64,000 bases of DNA, taken from NCBI RefSeq assembly GCF_012273895.1, contig NC_052106.1, positions 6,386,001 through 6,450,000 on the forward strand, in the 5' to 3' direction. This document shows positions 45,701 to 55,937 of this stretch, piece after piece. The position numbers and the translations under genes were made by a program. The stretch's first letter is position 1. Every line of letters begins with the position of its first letter. The notes under the pieces are model-generated. The model had not been told where the DNA came from. It did no database searches and saw only the letters and a program-made list of their open reading frames with translations. The DNA is from Zerene cesonia (lineage: Eukaryota > Arthropoda > Insecta > Lepidoptera > Pieridae).

Positions 45701-48700
45701 GTATGTAACCCATTTAGATGTTTGGCTGTGATCTTACTTTTATTTTCTGATATCACTTCATATCATGTCATTATTAACAAAAAACCTTCAATTCTATTAA
45801 GTTTTCTGTTTTTATCATCGACATTATTGCAAAATTCATCATACTAATTTGTATTTTATATTTCAAATTTATGTTTTCAATATAATTACGGGTATAATTA
45901 GTAGAAGTGCGAGATAATTTGTAATTTAATGTAATCGATAATTTTTTCTCCTATTTTATAATATGAAACTTAAAAAAACGTCTCCTAGAAAATTCAATTA
46001 TGTCGAAATTCTCTCCTTTAGCTTGAGAACGAGTTCAATAGATAATGGAGAGATAAATCTATAATGCAAAATACACCGTTATTTACGTAAATTTAAAAGA
46101 TGAATTTGTTATTATAAAAATTTATATGACTATACGATTTTTAGCTCAATCGCCGTCGAGCAGTAGCAGTAGCAGTAGCACAAGTTCTGATACTGAAGAG
46201 GATCTCAACGTTTCCATGAAGAATAAGACGAAGGGGAGGTGAGAATTTTTTACTTTAATCTAATAAATATTTTTGATATCAAGAAAAGAAAACGAAATGA
46301 ATAAAAATGAAATAACATTTATATGTATAGAATAAATTTTATATGCGATTGATCTTCAGTACGATTAAAGTGTTTGGTTGTTTGTGACTTATATTTAGAA
46401 AACAAAAGAAAAAAAATCATATACGAAATTGAAAATCGCTTGTAAAATTTATTCTTTAATGCGTCTTATTATTTTAGACAAAAGTCGAGATCCACTGACG
46501 ATAAGAAGACTGACAGAGCACTGCGCGATATCCAACCAATAGATGTAGATGGCAGTGTGCGGTTTTCATCGGTAATTTTCGAATAATACTTTGATTTATC
46601 ACTAGATAGTATTAAACGAAGTCGCTTTCCGCCGACTGTGTGTCTGTGTGCTTAGATTTCTAAAATTAATGATTATAACAGATTTTGATGGAGTTTTTAA
46701 ATAGATAGAGTGATTCAAGAAGACGGTTTAGAAAGTTAGTTTACAAGGTTTATGGCATACAATATTTATTCAACATTGAATATATACAAAAAAAGATTAT
46801 GACCTGGCAGTGCAACATTTTGGTCTTATTCACGAGCTTTTTAAAAAAAAGCTTGCTATGAAATTAAGGTCCTTTAAGATAAGACAAATCACTTATATTG
46901 TCATTGATTGCAAAATAAAATTCAATGATAATTGAAAATGTTATAAGCTTGATAATTAACGACTTTTCCAATTACAGTGTAATCCTTAACTTTCAGGTGG
47001 GAGGGCTAGAAGAGCATATAAAATGTCTCCGCGAAATGGTCCTCTTTCCACTCATGTATCCGGACCTCTTTCAAAAGTTCAAAACTCGTCCAGCCAAGGG
47101 GGTTTTGTTCCACGGCCCACCGGGTACCGGAAAGACTTTGTTAGCTAGAGCTCTGGCCAACGAGTGCAGTCTGGTTGGTGGCAGGAAAGTGGCGTTCTTC
47201 ATGAGGAAGGGAGCGGATTGCTTGAAGAAGTGGGTCGGGGAGAGTGAGAGGCATTTGAAACTACTTTTCCAACAGGTGAGGATGCTTTGTGCTTTGAGAA
47301 ATTTTCTTATTTGTAAATAAGTACTCTCTACAGTGCAAATTTTTTTTTAATTATTTTATGTCGTCATTTTTGTTGTATTCAGGAGAATACAACGAAAAAA
47401 AAAAGGATTTTTTTGTTCTGTTTGCTTATCTGTATATTTTATTTTTGTTGTTGTTTTGTAGAAATAAATGTACTTTCTTGTTTTTCTCTTTTCTTTCAAA
47501 ATATGGTATCTACCACACGTGCATATCTATTACTTTAATTAATTGCAGGCGAACAAAATGAAACCGTCCATAATATTCTTCGACGAGATAGATGCGCTTG
47601 CGCCGGTGCGCAGCGTGCGGCAGGAGCAGGTGCACACCAGCGTCGTCGGCACGCTCTTGGCCGAAATGGATGGCGTTTGTGAGAGGTATTATTTTCTTAT
47701 GTTAAAATTAACGGTTTGTGTATTTAATATTATGGGGAATTGAAATATGAGGAAAAAATAAGTTTGAAAAGATGTTAGGTTTGTTCTAACCTTCGTGTTT
47801 TTATTTTTGTCTAAGAAAATTGTACTGCTATGTTCTTGAAAAAGATTATATCCATGTGAAATTTTCGTTCTGTGAACTTGGTATGAAAACTCAAACAAAT
47901 AACATACTTTAAAGAAACACAAACATTTTAATAAATCGCGTCTTTAATCTAATCGGATGAATTACAGAGGTGAAGTGGTGGTTATAGGAGCTACAAATCG
48001 ACTCGACGCCGTAGACCCGGCACTGCGGAGGGCTGGCAGGTTCGATCGAGAATTGCACTTTCCACCACCAAACGCTGGGGGAAGACGGGACATACTGGAT
48101 ATATACACCAAGGACTGGACTCCACGGCCCAGTGAAGATACGCTGAACTACATCGCTGATATTACTGGCGGATATGGGGGTGAGTGATTTGTGTTAAGGG
48201 ATTTTCTTTGATGTAAGCAGTGTTCTTGCCTTTAGTACTCTGGCTCACGTATATATCCAATGATAAAAGAAATGGGAATTGCTTGAGTAGTTCATGAGCA
48301 TAGCATGTTCAAACAAACTGTGTAGCTTCAATTTATAAGTAAAGATTGAAAATAAGAAACAGTGTAGTAGGTAGATATTTTTGAAAGTAATATATAAGCT
48401 TTCATGAATAAACTATGTTGTAGGATCGGATTTGAAGGCGTTATGTTCGGAAGCCGTTCTTAAAGCACTGAGAAGAGTTTATCCACAAGTCTATGAGAGT
48501 GAGCACGCTCTTATGATTGATCCGAGGAATGTGAGTAAACGTTATCTTGTTTTGGTAATAAAATAACTATCATAAGAAAACGAAAAGCCAGACAGACCGG
48601 CGCCGTTACGTAACGAAACGGTTTACCCTCCCATAATAAGTTACTATTACAAAAAATCGCAAATGCTCTTTAAGTTGTTACAATGATGGCACGCAGGTGG

Positions 48701-51700
48701 AAGTCACCCAAGCGGACTTGGAATCAGCGATGGACGGTCTGGTCGCGGCCGGAGCCCGCGCTGCGCCGGCGGCCGCGCAGCGCCTGCCGCCCTTCTGCCG
48801 CCCGCTGCTCGCCGCGCAGCTGCGCGCGGTTGCCGCCTCGCTGCCNNNNNNNNNNNNNNNNNNNNNNNNNNNNNNNNNNNNNNNNNNNNNNNNNNNNNNN
48901 NNNNNNNNNNNNNNNNNNNNNNNNNNNNNNNNNNNNNNNNNNNNNNNNNNNNNNNNNNNNNNNNNNNNNNNNNNNNNNNNNNNNNNNNNNNNNNNNNNNN
49001 NNNNNNNNNNNNNNNNNNNNNNNNNNNNNNNNNNNNNNNNNNNNNNNNNNNNNNNNNNNNNNNNNNNNNNNNNNNNNNNNNNNNNNNNNNNNNNNNNNNN
49101 NNNNNNNNNNNNNNNNNNNNNNNNNNNNNNNNNNNNNNNNNNNNNNNNNNNNNNNNNNNNNNNNNNNNNNNNNNNNNNNNNNNNNNNNNNNNNNNNNNNN
49201 NNNNNNNNNNNNNNNNNNNNNNNNNNNNNNNNNNNNNNNNNNNNNNNNNNNNNNNNNNNNNNNNNNNNNNNNNNNNNNNNNNNNNNNNNNNNNNNNNNNN
49301 NNNNNNNNNNNNNNNNNNNNNNNNNNNNNNNNNNNNNNNNNNNNNNNNNNNNNNNNNNNNNNNNNNNNNNNNNNNNNNNNNNNNNNNNNNNNNNNNNNNN
49401 NNNNNNNNNNNNNNNNNNNNNNNNNNNNNNNNNNNNNNNNNNNNNNNNNNNNNNNNNNNNNNNNNNNNNNNNNNNNNNNNNNNNNNNNNNNNNNNNNNNN
49501 NNNNNNNNNNNNNNNNNNNNNNNNNNNNNNNNNNNNNNNNNNNNNNNNNNNNNNNNNNNNNNNNNNNNNNNNNNNNNNNNNNNNNNNNNNNNNNNNNNNN
49601 NNNNNNNNNNNNNNNNNNNNNNNNNNNNNNNNNNNNNNNNNNNNNNNNNNNNNNNNNNNNNNNNNNNNNNNNNNNNNNNNNNNNNNNNNNNNNNNNNNNN
49701 NNNNNNNNNNNNNNNNNNNNNNNNNNNNNNNNNNNNNNNNNNNNNNNNNNNNNNNNNNNNNNNNNNNNNNNNNNNNNNNNNNNNNNNNNNNNNNNNNNNN
49801 NNNNNNNNNNNNNNNNNNNNNNNNNNNNNNNNNNNNNNNNNNNNNCGCAGGTGTTCGGCGAGTGCCGGCGCGCGGAGCGCGGGTGCGTGCTGTACGTGCG
49901 CGTGTGCGAGGCGCTGCGCGGCGGGGGCGGCGCGGGCGGCGCGTGCGGCGCGCTGCTGCCGCAGCTGTGGCGCGCGCGCGCCGCCGGCCCGCGCACGCTG
50001 CTGCTCGCCGCCGCGCCGCGCGACCTGCCCGACGAGGTGAGCCACGCGCGAGGAGGGGGGGGGGGCATCAATAATAATAAAACATGAATAAACAAGTTAC
50101 AGTATAATGGTAGGTTTAATGCTCGTGTCACTTGGCCCCTCTTCGGGTGAAGCCCTCGAAGTGAACAGATGTGAACAAAAGTACACAAAGTACTTGAGTA
50201 AAATCTATTGTTTTTTTTTTTTTACAATGAATTACTGTTGCTGTTCATAACTTATATTAATTATAAATGAATTTTGACCATGAACTTTATTTAAGATCAT
50301 GCAATCCGTGTCCACATTTTGTTACTCTATGTCCACGTGATAAATTAACTTATTTTTATGGTTTTCCATAATTTTAACATTGATCACAGCTCCGCGAATT
50401 ATTTCCCGACTACAAAGATTGCATCTATCGAGTAAGAGAGCCGAACGTGACGGAGGTGATCAACTTCCTGAAGCCGATATTAACGGAAGCGCCTCTCGAG
50501 CCCCCTATCATTGAGAATAATGAGCCGCCCCCTCCATTACCCAGAGGTAGGTTAAAAATAAAATTTTGTTATATTGTGTGACCATGTATATGTGAGATGT
50601 ATTTAGATTGAGTTTTTTTTAATATGCAGCCGACTATTCGGCAATGGAGCTGGTGGGTCGCCTGATGGTAAGCGCTACCACCGCCCATGAACATTTGGAG
50701 AGGCATAAGGTCAAATTGCAGACCTTGCGACTGGAAAGAGTAGGGAAAAGAATATGGGCCTCCGGCTCCCCCACTAACCGAACGAAACACAATAGCATGC
50801 TATTATTTCACGCTGGTCTTCTGTGGGGTTGTGGTACTTCCCCGGTGCGAGCTGACCCAATTCATGCTGAAGCGTGCTGGATTCCCACATACAAAGTTCA
50901 TTTTAATTCGAATTATATGAGTCTCTGTTAAAGTAATACATCATTCGTTCGCTTTAAACCAAGATAAAACACAAAAGAGAATCAATTAGAATTAATATAC
51001 TGGTTTCTACAATTTTTTAGTATTCAATAGAATTATAATATAGTTATTAAGTATTTAAAGAAATATAAAGAATGAAAAAAAAATTATTCATGAGTTATAT
51101 CCCGTTAATAAATTTCAATATGTGATATAAGTTGTCTTTGTGGTTTGGGCAATCGTAAATCAAATCCTTTTATAATATTATTGTGAACAATCATATAAAG
51201 AAAAATCGCTCACTCAACAGCACCGCCCCCTCCCCCACCAAGAGAGAGTGAAGAAGAGATAGCGAGACGGAAGCGGAAGGAGGACTACAAATTACGCGAA
51301 TTGAGGATATTCCTGCGGGATATTTGCAGGAAGCTAGCATCTAATAGGCGGTTCTATAAGTTTACTAAGCCTGTGGATTTGGAAGAGGTGCGTTCATTGT
51401 TTCTCAGTACCTAAAATTAAAAAAAAAACACGATTTATATATAACTATTTATATGTAACTGTTATTATATATATAAACCTCCCTCTGGAATCACTCTATC
51501 TATAAATTAAAAACAAACGCTATCAAAATCTGTTGCGTAGTTTTGAAGATTTAAGCGCACATAGGGACAGGCAGAGAAAGCGACTTTATTTTGTACTATA
51601 TAGTGATATAGAGATAAAATTCCCAAAAGTATATTAGTATCGTTAGTATCGTAATTTTACATTAAACATTTTAGCAACACTTACAATACTGATTAAAAAG

Positions 51701-53617
51701 AGACTTTCGCTAATTTCAGGTAACGGACTATTTAGAAATAATCAAGCAGCCAATGGATCTCGAGACGATGATGACAAAAGTGGATATGCACAAATACAAC
51801 TGCGCCAAAGAGTTCCTGGACGACATAGATCTGATATGTGCCAACGCTTTGGAGTACAATCCTGATAGGTGAGACAGTTATACGAATAAATATTTCTCTC
51901 TCTCTCTCTCTGTTTCATGTGTTATCTATTGCTGTATTGTTATAAACCTTTCCATTTAGAATAAAAGAGGTTCATTAATATAGTTTAAATGTTTTTAATA
52001 CTTCATGCTTTTCTTCTCAACAGCATTGCTCAATATTGTACTATAAAGTAACTTACAGCAATGGACGTTTCGTTTCTTTTTTCTTGTCCATGTGAATAAA
52101 ACATATTTTCATCGTTATGCCATTTTCATATTTAATAATTGGAAGAATAAGAATCAAGATAGATTTAATGTATTATATTATTGGTCCTTCGAGCCCGAAA
52201 AAATGACAATTTTAAACAGATTATTCACATGGAAAATATGATTTTGTGCTAACTTCACAGCACCACCACCGCATCTATTAACATTGTTTTTTTCATCCTT
52301 TCCGGTGCCGTTCAAAGGGCTAGAGGGGTGTGTAGGTATGGAAAACGCTTGATATATCGTATGATATGTAAAAAATATTATGTAAACGTTATAATTATAT
52401 ATTTACGTCCTCTAACCTTTTGTACTGTAGAATAAGTCGAATGCATGTTGACTCAGAGTCGAATTTAGGTTATCCATAAAAAAATCGCTTATGTCATTAT
52501 TTAGATGTATTTATTTAAATATCGCATTTAAGTATCATTTGTATTGTTAAAATTATTCACCGCTTTTATACCACGCTATTAAGGCAATTATATGAAATAA
52601 ATATTTGGATTTTGAGATGTACATATTAAGTATGTGATTTATATAAATGTATGCATGATAACAAGGAAATTATATCATTTTTTATACTAAATTATTTGGA
52701 ATTTGCTGACTGTCATAATACATAAGTATTAATATTTAAATGATGTAATTGTGTGCTGATTAAATATATACAACTTGGTGATATAATGTTGATTTATAAA
52801 CGAAAAAAATTGAGCTCAAAAAATACATACTTTTGAATTAATTTCTCTGGAAATATGGAATGATGTAATGTCTTATTTTAATACATAATATATGTTCTGA
52901 TCATAAATTAATAGCGATGTGGACTAGATGTATTATCTGCATTATACAGGTACACTTATATATAGAGAGATATCTTTGTACTCGATTTTAGTAATACCTA
53001 GTATATTGGTTTGAATAGTCACTTTTCACTTCTCAAAATCCTTATAGCAAATAGTTGTAAAGTCCTAGAGTTTACAGTTGCTGTTTCACTTTCAAAATCA
53101 CCGACTTGACTGATATCTGACCAGAATGTCAGTAAAAGAGCATTAGGAAGGTTGTCATTGAATATATATTTTATTGTCCATATAACTTCTATAAAAATAA
53201 AAATTCACAAAGAAAAGATTTGAATCTTTCTGAAAAAAAAGTTTTTGCTGATTCCACTTTTAGAAGCCATGTTTGAAACTTATAGGCTGTTCTTTTTGTT
53301 ATCACTTATTAGACAATTATTACGAGGCTCCGATATGCATCTATATATAATATATTCTCAACATAATATGTTGCCTCTACGTGAAGTTATCGTTCCCTCC
53401 ACACCAGGACGTCGTCGGACAAGCAGATACGCCACGAGGCGTGCTCCCTCCGCGACCACGCGCATGCGCTCATCGACGTGGAAATGGACAGCGACTTCGA
53501 GCTGGAGTGCCAGCAGATAGCGCGCCGCCGCGAGGAGGAGGGCGCCGCGGACAACGACCTGCCCGACTTTATATACACCGCCTCGAACTTGCGTGAGTTA
53601 GCGTTGTAGTGAGTGAG

Positions 53618-53693
<76 letters not shown>

Positions 53694-53697
53694 TGAG

Positions 53698-53733
<36 letters not shown>

Positions 53734-55937
53734 TATATGCGTGCGTATGTGTGTGTTGTTAATAAAATCGAAAGTTTATAGAAGGGCTTTATTGATTTGA
53801 TTGATTACTTTTGTAAATTATCACGTGTTTAAGTTTCAAGTGTTACTAATTCTTATTTACTCTTGTAAAATAGATACGTATTGTTATGGTAATATTGTTT
53901 GTATTAATTTTAAGCGGAAGGCTTCGATTCGTCGCAAAACGACAGCAAGTCGATGCGAACACCGCACAACGGAGAAAAGAGTGACCACAGCGCCAAGAGG
54001 AAGCGGCGGCGGATGAATGCCTGGTCCAAGGGCCTGGTGGTCAAGCGGCCTAGAACTTCGCAGAGGGTGAGCGATATAAAGCGTCTGAATGACTTTAATT
54101 TTTAGTTTCATAACATTCAAATGCTTTAAAAATGACACGTTTTTTTAAGAATAGAAAAAAATTTGGTCACGAGGTGGGATTGAGATTCACTGAGTTATAA
54201 GTTCATTTCAAATAGTCACGTGTCGCTTGCGTCTAGCTTCAGTTTTATGTTAACTTTACGTATCAAACTTAAAGTAATTCGCTTAAGATTGACTTTGAAA
54301 AACTGTATGCTCAAAGCGTAACAATAACTTCGTATTTATAACTAGTGCGTGTCTAGCGACAGTAGCTAGCGTAACTTTCGCCCGAGACTGTGCATCTTCG
54401 GTTAAGCGACAGTATCGAGCGTGACTTTCGCCCGAGACCGTGCAGCCTCCGGTCTCCTCACCCCAACCGGCCGTATCCCCCGCAGAGCCTGAAGGAGAGC
54501 GGCGCGGCGATCACGGACGAGGAGTGCAAGGAGAACAAGCCGATCACGTCGACGCCGCTGCCGCTGCCGCTGCCGCTGGCCAACGGCGACGCGTCGTCCG
54601 ACGACGACGTGCCGCTGCGCCGCCCCGCCGACGACCAGCTGCACCTCGCGCACACCAACCACCTGCCCAGGTCAGCCCGGGCCCCGCTGACGTCATCGTT
54701 ATCATCGATGCGTGCTTGCGAAACTGGGGACGCCATCGAGATTGGTGACGTCATCAAACTTGGTGACGTCATCGTGCGAATAGTGCTACGACCCCCACCT
54801 AGCTCACACCTACCGTTTGCACAGGCGTTCTTTTGGTGAATTCTGCCATAATAACCTTCTGTTCGGTGACAGTTTCCGATCCATTTCAAATTCCTATTTA
54901 TTATCTCATTACTCACCCATTAGCAAGCAGTGTGCAGAGATTCCTCTGTAAATGTCGCTTACCGTGAACCTTATGTGACTGACTTGCCCATTCATTAATT
55001 TGTGTGTTTATTTATAAGTATAACTAAAACAGTTTTACACCATCAACACTAATTGTTATCTATTTATTAAAATTCTTATAGGCGACCTTTGCCCACTGCC
55101 ACAAAAAAACGTATTCTACATCTTCCGGTCATAACTGGTACAAAAGAGCAACTAGATTAGAAGATTACTATAACTGAAATTGGTGCTTATCTAAACTTAA
55201 ACACTCACTGCAACGACATTTAAAAGATTTGTTTTTATGTATTTCGCAGCCCTGCCAAATCAACGGAACGGATAACTAAAACCTCGCCAAAGAAAAGAAA
55301 CTCCGGCCACGAAGCGTCTGTGGGTATGTATTAAACGATAATATACTTTTATATTAACTACTACAATTATATTATCTGTCCTATATAGATTAATGTATAG
55401 AAATCAGTCATTTCAGTACAGTTTAAAAGTTCACTTTAATAGGTTGGACATAGTTTTCTTTATATACTGGGGTTTGTGTAAATTTCATGAAAAGCAGCAG
55501 TATTTAATCACTACATGATATAAAACGAATTCACTCTCCGCTGTCTATATATGTATCTGTATGCTTAGATCTTTAAAATTACCCAACAGATTTTGATGAT
55601 TTTTTTTAATAGAGTGATTCAAGAGTAAGGAAAAATGAAGTAAATTGTAAAATTTCAGAGGAGCAACAGTCGAATGGTTGCCATTTTTAAAAGTCCTAAA
55701 AATTTACTCACTTTCCTTCCAGAAGCAGAGAAAGTGCTAATAAACAAGACTGAATTAGATAACATTCTATATAAGAATGCGAAGTCCCTCCGCGCCATCG
55801 GGCTGGAGGCGCTCATAGATCTGTACTCGCAGCTGAACGACGCGGTGCAAGCCTATAGCGACAAGTGGGACAGAACCAAGCTGCCGCAGGATCTGCACAG
55901 CATCGTCTCTAGGTATATACAGCTGGCGAAGAAGTGA
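39786..55937 (+). CDS. ATAD2: ATAD2-type AAA+ ATPase with bromodomain (at least 26 exons, interrupted by assembly gap)
   Basis: Nuclear chromatin factor that binds acetylated histones. The exons are 39786-39878, 40315-40393, 41182-41266, 41757-41884, 42172-42344, 42556-42651, 42980-43161, 43567-43646, 44541-44660, 45576-45656, 46145-46238, 46478-46571, 46997-47275, 47549-47685, 47968-48179, 48424-48530, 48697 into the gap, 49851-50036, 50390-50546, 51221-51387, 51720-51868, 53408-53592, 53915-54066, 54486-54670, 55250-55323 and 55723-55937. All phases match outside the gap. About 1219 codons are visible. The N-terminus is basic, acidic and Ser-rich. AAA1 has Walker A GPPGTGKT (475-482), Walker B IIFFDEID (536-543) and the IGATNRLD...RRAGRFDRE segment. 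AAA2 is degenerate and mostly lost in the gap. The bromodomain runs from YKLRELRIFLRDIC to NALEYNPDR, with the acetyl-lysine-binding Asn. A basic tail and a conserved C-terminal helical domain follow. ATG 39786 (MVKTRRSNG) is the first in frame; upstream in-frame codons are non-ATG. Confidence 0.95.
43985..44165 (-). repeat. Dispersed repeat, reverse copy (ATAD2 intron)
   Basis: Begins 'actagcggtccgccccggct' and 'tcgcccg', then 'atagcctatctaatactgaa', caaacaaacaaa and 'tataatagtata'. This is the reverse complement of the 4171-4320 family. Confidence 0.8.
44766..44779 (+). repeat. Homopolymer C(14)
   Basis: Fourteen consecutive C residues in the ATAD2 intron after exon 44541-44660. Prone to sequencing-length error; no function inferred. 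Confidence 0.9.
45245..45470 (-). repeat. Dispersed repeat, reverse copy (ATAD2 intron)
   Basis: Starts 'actagtattccgcccgcggc' and 'tccgtccgcg', passes 'gttcagtggttttaacgcga' and acaaaacagacagagtta, and ends 'ctatcgcattttaaatattt'. Same family as 28595-28825. Confidence 0.7.
48846..49845. other. Assembly gap of exactly 1000 N inside ATAD2
   Basis: The run is exactly 1000 bases, so the size is probably a placeholder. Both flanks are extremely GC-rich coding sequence (48697-48845 and 49851-50036), which explains the failed assembly. The gap removes the end of the exon starting at 48697 and whatever encodes the front of the second AAA domain. Long apparent reading frames spanning it are artefacts. 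Confidence 0.98.
50630..50905 (+). repeat. Lepidopteran SINE-like repeat, copy 4 (ATAD2 intron)
   Basis: Plus orientation: 'gagctggtgggtcgcctgat', 'ggtaagcgctaccaccgccc', 'gggcctccggctcccccact' and 'ccggtgcgagctgacccaat'. It is the cleanest copy of the family in this window and lies between exons 50390-50546 and 51221-51387. Confidence 0.85.
53611..53756 (+). repeat. (GTGC)n microsatellite next to an ATAD2 splice donor
   Basis: About 120 bp of nearly pure GTGC repeats, with one GTGA interruption near 53694, starting about 20 bp after the donor of exon 53408-53592 and ending in gtgtgtg. Alternating purine-pyrimidine DNA of this kind can adopt the Z form. Confidence 0.95.
54095..54190 (+). repeat. 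Truncated copy of the tRNA-like inverted-repeat family (ATAD2 intron)
   Basis: Starts 'tttttagtttcataacattc', continues 'aagaatagaaaaaaatttgg' and tcacgaggtgggatt, then the match stops before the tRNA core. It is a diverged left arm only. Confidence 0.65.
54355..54454 (+). repeat. Two-copy 50-bp direct repeat upstream of an ATAD2 exon
   Basis: 54355-54404 and 54405-54454 both read agcgacagt...gcgt-a/g-actttcgcccgaga-c/t-c/t-gtgca. The repeat ends about 30 bp before exon 54486-54670, inside the polypyrimidine/branch region. Confidence 0.8.
54688..54771 (+). repeat. Three perfect TGACGTCA (CRE) palindromes, two in an 18-bp repeat
   Basis: TGACGTCA occurs at 54688-54695, 54746-54753 and 54764-54771. 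The last two lie in an 18-bp repeat whose diverged first unit starts at about 54729 (gacgccatcgagattggt). The block starts 18 bp after the donor of exon 54486-54670 and stays open in the exon's reading frame until 54839. Confidence 0.85.

Noticed and set aside
48678..50188. Very long open frames (447-494 codons) on both strands
   Set aside because: They exist only because the 1000-N gap is translated as unknown residues; the real content is ATAD2 exons on the plus strand.
53609..53800. Open frame encoding a Cys-Val-Arg-Ala repeat
   Set aside because: It is the (GTGC)n microsatellite read as protein.
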